Shown: positions 38,771-47,386, numbered from the stretch's first letter. The stretch: DNA of 64,000 bases from an uncultured Oscillospiraceae bacterium (GCA_905233385.1 CAJOEH010000013.1:45118-109117); one strand, 5' to 3'. Numbers and translations: made by a program. The notes: generated by a model not told the origin, from the letters alone.

Positions 38771-40063
38771 ATGACGCAATATGTGATCGAGGGCGGCAAG
38801 CCCTTAAACGGAACCGTAACGATCAGCGGCGCGAAAAATGCCGCTGTTGCGATACTGCCGGCGACGCTTCTGATCAACGGCACCTGCCGCATTGAAAACG
38901 TGCCCGATATTTCCGACGTCCGTCTGCTGCTCGAGATCCTGGACAGCATGGGCGCGGAGATCCGCAGACTCAGCCCGAACACGATCGAGATCTGTTCCCG
39001 CAACGTCCGTGAGAGCGAGGCCTCGGACGCGCTGGTGCGCCGCATTCGCGCTTCCTACTATCTGATCGGCGCGCAGCTCGGCCGTTTCGGCCACGCGAAG
39101 GTCGCGCTGCCCGGCGGCTGCAACTTCGGCCCGCGGCCGATCGACCAGCACATCAAGGGCTTTGAGGCGATCGGCGCGGAGATCGAGCTGCAGAACGGTT
39201 ACGTCTGCGCCCGCGTCGGCGAAGCGGGCCTGACCGGCGGCCGCGTCAACCTCGACGTCGTCTCGGTCGGCGCGACCATGAACATCCTGATCGGCGCGAC
39301 CCTCGCCAACGGCACGACCATCATCGAGAACGCGGCCAAGGAGCCGCACATCGTCGATATGGCGAACTTCCTGAACGCGATGGGCGCGAAGATCTCCGGC
39401 GCAGGCACCGACGTCATTAAGGTCCGCGGCGTCAAGTCGCTGCGCGGCGGTTCGTACTCCATCATCCCCGACCAGATCGAGGCGGGCACCTATATGGCGG
39501 CCGTCGCGGCGGCGGGCGGCAACGTCCTCGTGCAGAACGTCATTCCGAAGCATATGGACACCATCAGCGCGAAGCTGCGTGAAATGGGCGCGAAGGTGAC
39601 GGAATATGACGACGCTATCCGCGTCCAGCGCACCGGCGTTCTGCGCCGCGCGAACGTGAAGACCCTGCCCTACCCCGGCTTCCCGACCGATATGCAGCCG
39701 CAGATCGCGGTCTGCATGGCGCTGGCTTCCGGCGTGAGCACGATCCGCGAGAGCATCTATGATACCCGCTTCGCCTACTGCGCGGAGCTCAACCGCATGG
39801 GCGCGGCGATCAAGGTCGAGACCAAGACCGCGACGATCACGGGCGTCGATCAGCTCCACGGCTGCACGGTCCACGCCTGCGATCTGCGCGCCGGCGCCGC
39901 GATGGTCATCGCGGGGCTTGCCGCCGACGGTACGACGGTGATCGAAGAAGCCGAGTATATCGAACGCGGCTATGAGTCGCTGATCGACAAGCTGCGCGGC
40001 ATCGGCGCGACGATCAAGCGCATCGAGCTGCGCCGCGGCGCGAGAAAGAACGCGGCCGGCTGA
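38771..40063 (+). CDS. murA: UDP-N-acetylglucosamine 1-carboxyvinyltransferase
   Basis: A 430-residue MurA, catalysing the first committed step of peptidoglycan synthesis from UDP-GlcNAc and PEP. Signatures: GAKNAAVAILPA (substrate Lys/Asn), ALPGGCNFGPRPIDQHIKG with the catalytic fosfomycin-target Cys, and GFPTDMQPQ with the catalytic Asp. Of two nearby ATG codons I chose 38771, which lies 9 bp from GAGAGG; the ATG at 38765 is only 3 bp from it. Monocistronic, flanked by promoter and terminator. Confidence 0.97.
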   Translation: MTQYVIEGGKPLNGTVTISGAKNAAVAILPATLLINGTCRIENVPDISDVRLLLEILDSMGAEIRRLSPNTIEICSRNVRESEASDALVRRIRASYYLIGAQLGRFGHAKVALPGGCNFGPRPIDQHIKGFEAIGAEIELQNGYVCARVGEAGLTGGRVNLDVVSVGATMNILIGATLANGTTIIENAAKEPHIVDMANFLNAMGAKISGAGTDVIKVRGVKSLRGGSYSIIPDQIEAGTYMAAVAAAGGNVLVQNVIPKHMDTISAKLREMGAKVTEYDDAIRVQRTGVLRRANVKTLPYPGFPTDMQPQIAVCMALASGVSTIRESIYDTRFAYCAELNRMGAAIKVETKTATITGVDQLHGCTVHACDLRAGAAMVIAGLAADGTTVIEEAEYIERGYESLIDKLRGIGATIKRIELRRGARKNAAG

Positions 40064-40076
40064 AAATCGAAAGATA

Positions 40077-40107
40077 AAATGCACATCCGACCGGATGTGC
40101 ATTTTTT
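40077..40107 (+). terminator. Terminator after murA
   Basis: AAATGCACATCCG-AC-CGGATGTGCATTTTTT, 13-bp stem plus T run. Confidence 0.9.
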
Positions 40108-40120
40108 GAGGGATAAAAGT

Positions 40121-40765
40121 ATGGAAACATTTGCCAGAGTCTTAGAGCTGATCGGCACGGTCGCCTTTGCCGCGTCCGGCGCGATGATCGCGATGAAAAA
40201 ACGCATGGACCTGTTCGGCGTGATCGTTCTCGGCGTCGTCACCGCCATCGGCGGCGGCATCCTGCGCGATCTGATCCTCGGCATTACCCCGCCGCTCGCC
40301 TTCCGCGATCCGCTGTGCGCCATCGTCGCCACGGCGACGTCGATCCTGCTGTTCATTCCGTGGCTGCGGCATCGCCTGACGCACAATCAGCGGCTGTTCG
40401 AGATGGCGCTGCACGTCATGGACTCCGTCGGTCTCGGCGTCTTCACGGTCATGGGCATCTGGAACGCGCTGGCGTTCGCCCCGGCGCGCAGCACCTTTCT
40501 GCTGGTCTTCGTCGGCGTGCTCACGGGCGTCGGCGGCGGCATGATCCGCGACGTGCTGGCGGGCAATATGCCGTTCATCTTGGTCAAGTACGTCTACGCC
40601 TGCGCCTCCCTGCTCGGCGCGCTTGCCTGCGCCCTGCTGTGGAAGGTCCTGCCGAGCTACGCCGCCATGCTGATCGGCAGCGTGCTCGTGCTCGTCATCC
40701 GCCTGCTGGCAGGACATTATCACTGGAATCTCCCCCACGCCGATGACGTGGATTACAAGATATAA
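40121..40765 (+). CDS. TRIC/UPF0126 family membrane channel protein
   Basis: A 214-residue protein with seven predicted spans and the duplicated UPF0126 motif: AIGGGILRDLILG (about 44-56) and GVGGGMIRDVLAG (about 136-148). Bacterial TRIC homologues form trimeric cation channels. ATG 40121 follows GAGGGATAAAAGT, 14 bp after the murA terminator. No own promoter is obvious, so it may rely on readthrough. Confidence 0.88.
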   Translation: METFARVLELIGTVAFAASGAMIAMKKRMDLFGVIVLGVVTAIGGGILRDLILGITPPLAFRDPLCAIVATATSILLFIPWLRHRLTHNQRLFEMALHVMDSVGLGVFTVMGIWNALAFAPARSTFLLVFVGVLTGVGGGMIRDVLAGNMPFILVKYVYACASLLGALACALLWKVLPSYAAMLIGSVLVLVIRLLAGHYHWNLPHADDVDYKI

Positions 40766-40784
40766 AGATATCAGCGTGAAAACG

Positions 40785-40965
40785 AAGACGCCCGCAAGCG
40801 GGCTAATGAAGGAAAGAAGACGCTTCGCTAATGAAGAAATTCGGAAAAGACGATGATCTTCAGCGTGCGTCTTCGCTTCATTAGGCAACAGAGTTGCCGT
40901 CTTCATTAGCGAGCGAAGCGAACGGCTTCATTAGGCGGCGCAGTTGCCGTCTTCATTATACCGGA
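40785..40965. repeat. Family D GTCTTCATTAG repeat cluster
   Basis: CTTCATTAG (or its complement CTAATGAAG) occurs at least five times alternating with AAGACG/CGTCTTC, ending TTGCCGTCTTCATTA. It fills most of the convergent gap between the TRIC gene and ung. Confidence 0.7.
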
Positions 40966-40988
40966 TCGGGCGTATTTCCCTGTGGTCT

Positions 40989-41654
40989 TTAGATACTCCA
41001 GTCGATCGCCTGTTCGCCGTGCTCCGCGAGGAAGCGGTCGATCTGCGAGAATGGTTTGCTCCCGAAGAAGCCGCGATAGGACGACAGCGGGCTCGGATGC
41101 GGCGCGGACAGGACGAGCCGCGGCGCGGCGCTTTCGATGAGCGCGGCTTTTTTCTGCGCCTGCGCCCCCCAGAGGACGAAGGCGACCGGCTGCGGCAGGC
41201 GGTTCGTCGCGGCGATCACCGCGTCGGTCAGGGTTTGCCAGCCCCAGGAAGCGTGGCTGTTCGCCTTCCCCTTTTCCACCGTCAGAACGGTGTTGAGCAG
41301 GAGCACGCCGCGTTCCGCCCAGGCGGTCAGATCGCCGTGCTTCGGCAGCGCGATCCCGAGGTCGGCCTGCAGCTCCGTATCGATATTCCGCAGGGACGGC
41401 GGCAGCGCGATCCCCTTTCGCACCGCGAACGCCAGGCCGAACGCCTGCCCCGGCTCGTGGTAGGGGTCCTGCCCTAAGATCACCGCGCGGACGGCGTCCG
41501 GCTGCGTCAGCCGCAGGGCGGTCAGCTCCTCCCCTGCGGGCGGGTAGATCTCCGCCGTCTGCCGCGCGAGGGTCAGCCGCTCGTCCAGTTGAGAAAACAA
41601 ATCTTTCTGGTCCGCAAGAAGCTCGCTCCATGCGCCCAAGTCGTTCCAATTCAT
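40989..41654 (-). CDS. ung: Uracil-DNA glycosylase, family 1
   Basis: A 221-residue UDG that removes uracil from DNA. Catalytic D63 lies in ILGQDPYHEPGQAFGLAF; LLLNTVLTV and SAPHPSPLSSYRGFFGS (catalytic His) complete the family. ATG 41654 has GGGTGAT upstream. It is divergent from nth, pairing two base-excision-repair genes at one intergenic region. Confidence 0.97.
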   Translation of the reverse strand: MNWNDLGAWSELLADQKDLFSQLDERLTLARQTAEIYPPAGEELTALRLTQPDAVRAVILGQDPYHEPGQAFGLAFAVRKGIALPPSLRNIDTELQADLGIALPKHGDLTAWAERGVLLLNTVLTVEKGKANSHASWGWQTLTDAVIAATNRLPQPVAFVLWGAQAQKKAALIESAAPRLVLSAPHPSPLSSYRGFFGSKPFSQIDRFLAEHGEQAIDWSI

Positions 41655-41747
41655 CGTATCACCCGCGAAAATTATACCGCATCGGTCGAAAAAAGGCAAC
41701 GCATTCGGTCGAATTTGTGATATAATGGTCGAAAAGGCGGTGTTATC

Positions 41748-42371
41748 ATGCAGAACGTCAACGAAATCATCTCCATTCTGAAAGCGCGTTACCCGGAGGC
41801 GCTGTGCGCCCTGCAATACGAAAAGGACTACGAACTGATGATCGCCGTGCGGCTGTCAGCGCAGTGCACCGACGCGCGGGTCAACCTCGTCACGCCCGCG
41901 CTGTTTGAGCGCTTCCCGACCCTCGACAGCTTCGCGGACGCGGACGTCGCGGAGGTCGAGACCCTCGTCCACTCCTGCGGCTTCTACAAGCACAAGGCGC
42001 GCGACATCGTGCTCGCGTGTCAGATGCTCCGCGACAAATATGACCGCAAAGTGCCGGATTCCATGGAGGAGCTGTTGAAACTCCCCGGCGTGGGCAGGAA
42101 GACCGCGAATCTCCTGCTCGGCGATATTTACGGGCAGCCCGCCGTCGTCTGCGACACGCACTGCATCCGCATCGCCAACCGCCTCGGTCTGGCGCACGGC
42201 AAGGAGCCGGAAAAGGTCGAGACCCAGCTTCGCGCCGTCCTGCCGCCGGAGGAAAGCTCCGCCTTCTGCCACCGCATCGTCCTCTTCGGCCGCGACCTCT
42301 GCACGGCGCGGAATCCGAACTGCGGCGACTGCCCGCTGCGGCCGTACTGCAAAGAATTCTCGGGAGCATAA
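41748..42371 (+). CDS. nth: Endonuclease III
   Basis: A 207-residue DNA glycosylase/AP lyase for oxidised pyrimidines. The helix-hairpin-helix LLKLPGVGRKTANLLL contains the catalytic Lys; the catalytic Asp follows in VVCDTHCIRIANRLG. A 4Fe-4S loop C-X6-C-X2-C-X5-C (CTARNPNCGDCPLRPYC) is intact. A TATAAT sits just upstream. The family C inverted-repeat element begins 4 bp after the stop. Confidence 0.97.
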   Translation: MQNVNEIISILKARYPEALCALQYEKDYELMIAVRLSAQCTDARVNLVTPALFERFPTLDSFADADVAEVETLVHSCGFYKHKARDIVLACQMLRDKYDRKVPDSMEELLKLPGVGRKTANLLLGDIYGQPAVVCDTHCIRIANRLGLAHGKEPEKVETQLRAVLPPEESSAFCHRIVLFGRDLCTARNPNCGDCPLRPYCKEFSGA

Positions 42372-42374
42372 GCT

Positions 42375-42642
42375 GAGGAGAGTCGAACTCAAGTCGGTTT
42401 TCACGGGCGACGATCCGCCAATACTTCGCAAACCGCCTTGAAAATCCGTCAAGGATTCCCTGCGGCGCTTTACTCGTCTTGACGAATTGCCGCTCCGGGA
42501 AAACTGCTTTGCATCTCTGCGCGAGTTATTTTTGAGGGATTTTCGGTGCGGCGGACGCAGCCTTGCTGACGCAAGGCAAGGACAACAAGCCGAAAAGGAC
42601 CGAAAAGAGCCGCGCAGAGACGGCTTGCGTTCGACTCTCCTG
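42375..42642. mobile_element. 268-bp MITE-like element with 19-bp terminal inverted repeats (family C)
   Basis: The left end GAGGAGAGTCGAACTCAAG (42375-42393) and the right end CTTGCGTTCGACTCTCCTG (42624-42642) are inverted copies with two mismatches. The interior has no credible gene but contains smaller inverted words (GCCTTG...CAAGGC). No target duplication is obvious. It fills the nth-amidase gap, and the amidase ribosome binding site begins immediately after it. Confidence 0.75.
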
Positions 42643-42655
42643 AAAGGAGTCGGCT

Positions 42656-43432
42656 ATGGAGCTGCATACTTGTTTCTTTACGAAAAACGACTGCTACCAG
42701 CGGGGCGACAAGATCGCGCCGCAGGGCGTCATGGTGCATTCCACCGGCGCGAACAACCCGTGGCTCAAGCGATACGTGCAGCCGGACGACGGCCTGCTCG
42801 GGACGAATCCCAACGGCAACGACTGGAACCGCCCCGGGCTGGACGTGTGCGTGCACGCTTTCATCGGCAGAAAGCAGAACGGTGCGATCGCGACCTATCA
42901 GGTGCTGCCGTGGGCGCACCGCGGCTGGCACGCGGGCGGCGCGGCGAACAACACGCACATCTCCTTCGAGATCTGCGAGGACGCCCTGCAGGACCGGCGG
43001 TATTTCGAGGCGGTCTACCGCGAGGCGGCGGAGCTGACCGCCTATCTTTGCAGGCAGTACCGCCTCGATCCCCTGCGCGACGGCGTGGTGATCGACCACG
43101 CGGAGGGTTACCGGCGCGGGATCGCGAGCAACCACGGCGACGTGGCGCACTGGTTTCCGAAATTCGGGAAGACGATGGACGATTTCAGGAATTATGTAAA
43201 CCTATTGACGGGGGTGGAGGACATGACGGCGGAAGCTTTGGAGCGGCTGATCGACGAGCGGATCAAAGCTGCGCTGACCGGCGCGGACACGAAGGTCAGT
43301 CCCTGGGCGGAGGAAGAGCTGCGGAGCGCAGTCGCCAACGGCATCACGGACGGCTCGCGCCCCGGCGGGTACGCCACGCGCGAAGAGGCGGCGATCATGG
43401 TCGAACGCCTGCGGAAACGGGCGGAAGGATAA
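42656..43432 (+). CDS. N-acetylmuramoyl-L-alanine amidase with partial SLH-like tail
   Basis: A 258-residue PGRP/amidase_2 enzyme that cleaves the MurNAc-L-Ala bond. Zinc-site candidates: GVMVHSTG (His at about 28), RGWHAGG, and GDVAHWFPKFG. There is no signal peptide. Residues about 215-258 (VSPWAEEELRSAVANGITDG, YATREEAAIMVERLRK) look like one SLH-type repeat. Lack of a secretion signal and the domain layout recall phage endolysins, but no holin or phage gene is adjacent. AAAGGAG precedes the ATG. Confidence 0.85.
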   Translation: MELHTCFFTKNDCYQRGDKIAPQGVMVHSTGANNPWLKRYVQPDDGLLGTNPNGNDWNRPGLDVCVHAFIGRKQNGAIATYQVLPWAHRGWHAGGAANNTHISFEICEDALQDRRYFEAVYREAAELTAYLCRQYRLDPLRDGVVIDHAEGYRRGIASNHGDVAHWFPKFGKTMDDFRNYVNLLTGVEDMTAEALERLIDERIKAALTGADTKVSPWAEEELRSAVANGITDGSRPGGYATREEAAIMVERLRKRAEG

Positions 43433-43467
43433 AAAATCCCGCTTGCTTTTCAGCAAGCGGGATTTTT
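43431..43467 (+). terminator. Bidirectional terminator between amidase and DUF937 genes
   Basis: AAAAAATCCCGCTTGCT and AGCAAGCGGGATTTTT form a strong stem in a convergent gap. Confidence 0.9.
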
Positions 43468-43472
43468 CGTTT

Positions 43473-44123
43473 TTATCGGAAAATGTTCAGGATGGAACTG
43501 AGGATGCCGCCGCCTGAGGATTCTTCCTCCTGCGTCTCTTCCTGCGAACTGCCGCCGCCGAACAGGCTGGTCAGGCCGCCGAGACCGCCGAGCGAATCCA
43601 GCAGGCCGCCGGACGACTGGCTCTCCTGCTGCTGGCTCTCAGTCTGCGAGCTGCCGCCGCCGAGCAGGCCGCCCAGCATACCGAGCAGGTTGAAGCCGCC
43701 GCCGGACTGCTGGCTCTGCTGCCCGCCCAGAAGCGAGAGCAGCAGCGGCGCAGCCATCGCGAGGATCGACGTCGTCTTTCCCTTGGTGACCCCGCTCTCG
43801 CCGGAGACGCGCTTGAGGATGGAGCTCTCGTCGTCGCCGAGGACGTGGCCGAGGATCTTCTTGCCGTCCTTGATATCAGCGGCTTTCAGGAACGCGCCGG
43901 GATCGGACACGTCTGCCGCCGCGTGATCCTTCAGCGCGCCGCTCAAAGAAGCCGCGCCGGCGTCTGTTCCGGCGTTGCGCTGCATGCCGGTCAGCAGGAT
44001 CGGGATGCCGGCGGAAAGCACGTTGGAAACGTCGCTCTGGCTCACCTTCGCGCGCTTGCTGATGGCAGCCGTTCCGTCGCCCGAGAGCATGGACATGATC
44101 GAATTCAGATTGAGTTCAGACAT
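43473..44123 (-). CDS. DUF937 family protein with Gly/Gln/Ser-rich tail
   Basis: A 216-residue protein. The N-terminal DUF937 region (SMLSGDGTAAISKRAKVSQS; SGESGVTKGKTTSILAMAAPLLLSLLG) is followed by a low-complexity tail rich in Gly, Ser, Gln and Glu (about 125-216) with repeated LLGGGSSQ-like words. Function unknown. The ATG at 44123 has AAGGAGGTC. It is 10 bp downstream of the membrane-protein gene and probably cotranscribed with it. Confidence 0.8.
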   Translation of the reverse strand: MSELNLNSIMSMLSGDGTAAISKRAKVSQSDVSNVLSAGIPILLTGMQRNAGTDAGAASLSGALKDHAAADVSDPGAFLKAADIKDGKKILGHVLGDDESSILKRVSGESGVTKGKTTSILAMAAPLLLSLLGGQQSQQSGGGFNLLGMLGGLLGGGSSQTESQQQESQSSGGLLDSLGGLGGLTSLFGGGSSQEETQEEESSGGGILSSILNIFR

Positions 44124-44133
44124 GGTGACCTCC

Positions 44134-44961
44134 TTATGCCGCCGGTTCGACAACTTCCTCCAGCGGCGCCTCTTCCGCAGGCGCGTCCTCCACGTTCAGC
44201 GCGTCAAGGTCGAGCCCCAGCTCCTCCGCGTAGTGGGAAGCGCAGTAAGAGCAGATCGCGGTGCGGCCGGACTCGATGGCCTCGGTGACCGTGCCGGCGT
44301 AGAGGGTGGCGGAGTCGCGGATGTGATAGCATTCCTGGCTCAGGTGATACTTGTGGCCGAAGGTGCTCCAATACACGTCGCCGGTGATCGTCTGCTCCGC
44401 TTCTTCCTTCTCCTCCGCGGTGATGGGGTTGAAGTCCGCGGAAGCAAGGCCGGTGATCAGCAGCGCGACGACCGCGATGATCGAAACGATCGTCTTGGAC
44501 TTCTTGTCGAGCTTCTTATCCTTGAGCAGGAGAACAATCAGCGGGATAAAGCAGATGCACGCCATAATGACGCCCAGCTCGCTCCACAGATAGAACAGGA
44601 GCTTGTTCTTGCCGCTCATGGGCTTGATGCGGTTGGCTTTCTTCCAGAGCTGCGCGGCAATAATCGCAAACACGAGGTCGAGCACGATCATCACGATCAG
44701 GAACGGGACCTTGCCGAACGGCGGATACATAAAGTCGAGCAGCACCATGATCGCCAGAGCTTCGCAGGCGATGGCGAGAACCCACAGAACTACCGCGCCG
44801 ATACGGTACGGGATGGAATTGCCGGAGGAGGGCTTCGCCTCTTTGATCTTCTGCGCGGGCTTGGCTTCCGCGGCAGCTTCCGGCTTCTTGGCGGGTTTCT
44901 TTTCCTCGCTGGCGGGCTTTACTTCCTGCCCGTCAGAGGCGCGAACGATTTTTTGTGCCAT
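44134..44961 (-). CDS. Membrane protein with C-terminal Cys/His nuclease-tail-like motif
   Basis: A 275-residue protein. A Lys/Ala/Glu-rich cytoplasmic head (1-50) precedes four transmembrane spans (about 55-78, 85-103, 117-140 and 150-168). The tail contains VYWSTFGHKYHLSQECYHI and ICSYCASH, the Y-x4-G-x-K-Y-H-x4-C-x-H/C pattern known as a C-terminal metal-binding motif in some ComEC and nuclease proteins. A sensor or DNA-contact role is possible; I do not recognise the whole protein. ATG 44961 follows TGGAGG. Confidence 0.7.
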   Translation of the reverse strand: MAQKIVRASDGQEVKPASEEKKPAKKPEAAAEAKPAQKIKEAKPSSGNSIPYRIGAVVLWVLAIACEALAIMVLLDFMYPPFGKVPFLIVMIVLDLVFAIIAAQLWKKANRIKPMSGKNKLLFYLWSELGVIMACICFIPLIVLLLKDKKLDKKSKTIVSIIAVVALLITGLASADFNPITAEEKEEAEQTITGDVYWSTFGHKYHLSQECYHIRDSATLYAGTVTEAIESGRTAICSYCASHYAEELGLDLDALNVEDAPAEEAPLEEVVEPAA

Positions 44962-45014
44962 AGTTTTTCCTCCAATGTCAAAGAATATCAAAATATAGGA
45001 GATTAGCTGATTCT

Positions 45015-45043
45015 ATTATCTATATCCAGTGGTTTTTTGTCAA
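45015..45043 (-). promoter_or_regulatory. Promoter of the membrane-protein/DUF937 pair
   Basis: TTGACA and GATAAT with a 17-bp spacer on the minus strand. Confidence 0.7.
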
Positions 45044-45166
45044 TAGGTTTGCGAAAAAATCTTATGCCGCCTTGCCGGAATTGCGCAAAAATGTTTCCCG
45101 TCGTTTTTGCCACAGGTTTTAGAATCCATCCCTGCAATTCGACGACCCTTATAGCCTATTATCTAC

Positions 45167-45195
45167 TGGACAAACCCGTCGTATTTTGCTACAAT
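45167..45195 (+). promoter_or_regulatory. Promoter of the ATP-grasp gene
   Basis: TGGACA and TACAAT with a 17-bp spacer. The 305-bp gap between genes (44962-45266) is AT-rich and holds only these two divergent promoters. Confidence 0.65.
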
Positions 45196-45266
45196 ATAAT
45201 ATGTAAAATTGCGTTCCGGCAGTACCGCCGGAAAACGCCGAGCTTTCATATTTGGAGGAATCGGTC

Positions 45267-46421
45267 ATGACCTGGAAAGAGAAAATCGTACATTTTTTCT
45301 GGACGCTGCTCCAAAAACGACGCAGACGCACCAGAATGGAAAAGATGCTCTCGAAGCGATACAATGCGGCGCACCATCTGCTCGCTAAGAATCCGCAGCC
45401 GCCGCTGTCGGATGCCGACATTCGTGAAATCGACGAATTCTGGGGCAAGTACGGTATTCAATTTCGGGATTACAGCTGGTATCGTTGGTATTACGGCTTG
45501 ACCGGCATCCATAGTCCGTATTTTATCGGATTGGACGTCTATGCAGACATTATTATGCTGCACTACAATATACACGAATTCAAGAACGCCTGGTGTGATA
45601 AGGGCTATTTCTCGTCATTCTTGCCCGGCGCTCCTTTCCCCAGAGTCTTCTTCAAAAAATGCAACGGCAGATGCTATGACGCAGACGGAAATTACTGCCG
45701 CGAAGAAGAGCTTGAAGCCGCCTTCCTGCGCAGCGTTCCCGATGAAGAGATCATTCTCAAACAAACCCACGGCAAGCAGGGCAAGGGCTTGCAGAAACTC
45801 TCGTTAAAAAACGAAGCGGACGTCCGCTCCGCGATTCAAGCGATCGCGCAAGGCAGCGATCTGATCGTGCAGGAGGTCGTGAAGCAGCACCCGTTCTTTG
45901 CCCAGTTCAACGAAAGCTCCGTCAATATCATCCGAATCAACACGCTGTTTTTGAACGGCAGAGTGATCGTCTTCGATAATGCGACGCTCCGATACGGGCT
46001 TCCCGGCAGCATCACCGACGTAAACTTTGTCAAGGGCAAGGAAATCGTCAATGCGGTTCCCATTTCCGCCGACGGATCGGTTCTTCCCGTGTCGTTCGAC
46101 ACGGACGGACATAAAACTGACGCGGCAAAGCTCTTTGATATCAAGATCGACCGCGTCCCGAATTGGGATGCCGTAATCGAAACCGTCAAAGCCTACGCGC
46201 TGAAGATTCCGTACTTTGCATGGATCGGCTGGGACGTCACAGTTTCAGCAGATGGTAATCCGGTTATTCTTGAGTATAATATCAAAGCTCCCGGCATCAA
46301 TTTTTATCAGTACCGTGCCCCGTTATTCGGCGAATACACGGAAGAAGTCCTGCGCTTTCTGGAGGATGAGGAAACGCAGGAGAGAATCGTACCGCCCTAT
46401 CTAAAGAAGCCGAAGAAATAA
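45267..46421 (+). CDS. Sugar-transfer-associated ATP-grasp protein
   Basis: A 384-residue ATP-grasp enzyme of the class often found in polysaccharide clusters. Visible blocks: EEIILKQTHGKQGKGLQKLS (ATP-grasp lysine region), SVNIIRINTLFLNGRVIVFDNATLRYG-like core, and PYFAWIGWDVTVSADGNPVILEYNIKAPG with metal-binding residues near the end. It likely ligates an amino- or carboxyl-containing group to a glycan precursor. Its sequence is more AT-rich than the neighbours and no polysaccharide cluster surrounds it, so transfer is plausible. Confidence 0.85.
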   Translation: MTWKEKIVHFFWTLLQKRRRRTRMEKMLSKRYNAAHHLLAKNPQPPLSDADIREIDEFWGKYGIQFRDYSWYRWYYGLTGIHSPYFIGLDVYADIIMLHYNIHEFKNAWCDKGYFSSFLPGAPFPRVFFKKCNGRCYDADGNYCREEELEAAFLRSVPDEEIILKQTHGKQGKGLQKLSLKNEADVRSAIQAIAQGSDLIVQEVVKQHPFFAQFNESSVNIIRINTLFLNGRVIVFDNATLRYGLPGSITDVNFVKGKEIVNAVPISADGSVLPVSFDTDGHKTDAAKLFDIKIDRVPNWDAVIETVKAYALKIPYFAWIGWDVTVSADGNPVILEYNIKAPGINFYQYRAPLFGEYTEEVLRFLEDEETQERIVPPYLKKPKK

Positions 46422-46430
46422 TGCACATAG

Positions 46431-46463
46431 AAAGCGGGAGGATCCGGCGGATCCTCCCGCTTT
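46431..46463 (+). terminator. Bidirectional terminator between ATP-grasp and GT2 genes
   Basis: AAAGCGGGAGGATCC-GGC-GGATCCTCCCGCTTT, 15-bp perfect stem. Confidence 0.9.
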
Positions 46464-46465
46464 GA

Positions 46466-47386
46466 TTATTCGTTTTTGCCGCAGGTGTCTGCAATGATAT
46501 AGCGCGGGCGGTCCTTGATCTCCTCGTAGATATTGCCGACGTAGTAGCCGATGATGCCGAGGCTGATCATGATCAGGCTGCCGATAAACAGCAGCAGGAT
46601 GATGACGGTCGTGAAGCCGCCGAGGGCGGTGCCGTTGATCTTCTGCACCAGCGCGATGACGCCCATCACGACGGAAACGATCAGCGTCAGAACGCCGAAG
46701 AAGGTCACCAGATGCAGGGGCACCGCGGTGAACGCCGTGATGTTGGACAGGGCGTACTTGACGAGCGACCAGGTGGACCACTTGGACTCGCCCGCCGTGC
46801 GCTCGCGCACCTCATAGGATACTTCCGTCGTTTTGAAGCCGACCCACGAGGACAGGGCGCGGAAGAAGGCCCGCTTCTCGCGCATCGTCAGGATGGCGTT
46901 GACCGCCTTGCGGTCGAGGAGCTTGAAATCGGAGGCGCGGGACATATCGACCTTCGTCGCGCGGCTGATGAGCGAATAGAACAGTTTAGCGAACGCGCGG
47001 TGCGCCACGCTCTCCTTGCCGCGGTCGGACTTGACGCCCTCGATGACCTCGTAGCCCTGTTCCCAGAGCCGGTACATCTCTACGAGCTTCTCCGGCGGAT
47101 GCTGCAGGTCGCAGTCGATGACCGCGACGCAGTCGCCCTTCGCCTCGCTCAGACCCGCGAAGATCGCCGCCTCCTTGCCGAAGTTGCGGGAGAAATGCAC
47201 GCCGCGCACCGTCAGGAAGTCCGCCGACGCCGCCCGGATCTTCTCCCAGGTCGCGTCCTTCGAGCCGTCGTCCACGAACAGGATCTCATGCGGGATCTCC
47301 GCCGCCGTCAGCACCTTGCTGATCTCGCTCGCCGCGACCGGCGCCATCTCCTGCTCGTTATAGGCAGGAAGTACGACAGACAGCAT
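46466..47386 (-). CDS. GT2 family polyprenyl-phosphate glycosyltransferase (DPM1/GtrB-like)
   Basis: A 306-residue enzyme. The GT-A domain starts SVVLPAYNEQEMAPVAASEI, with the DxD region CVAVIDCDLQHPPEKL and later DFKLLDRKAVNAI and KRAFFRALSSWVGF. Two C-terminal transmembrane helices (about 225-250 and 258-285) give the bactoprenol-phosphate sugar transferase layout. It probably charges undecaprenyl phosphate with a hexose for surface decoration. No flippase or polymerase is adjacent. Confidence 0.92.
   Translation of the reverse strand: MLSVVLPAYNEQEMAPVAASEISKVLTAAEIPHEILFVDDGSKDATWEKIRAASADFLTVRGVHFSRNFGKEAAIFAGLSEAKGDCVAVIDCDLQHPPEKLVEMYRLWEQGYEVIEGVKSDRGKESVAHRAFAKLFYSLISRATKVDMSRASDFKLLDRKAVNAILTMREKRAFFRALSSWVGFKTTEVSYEVRERTAGESKWSTWSLVKYALSNITAFTAVPLHLVTFFGVLTLIVSVVMGVIALVQKINGTALGGFTTVIILLLFIGSLIMISLGIIGYYVGNIYEEIKDRPRYIIADTCGKNE

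Noticed and set aside
42375..43432. Prophage remnant around the amidase
   Set aside because: No integrase, portal, tail, holin or other phage gene flanks it; neighbours are nth and DUF937.
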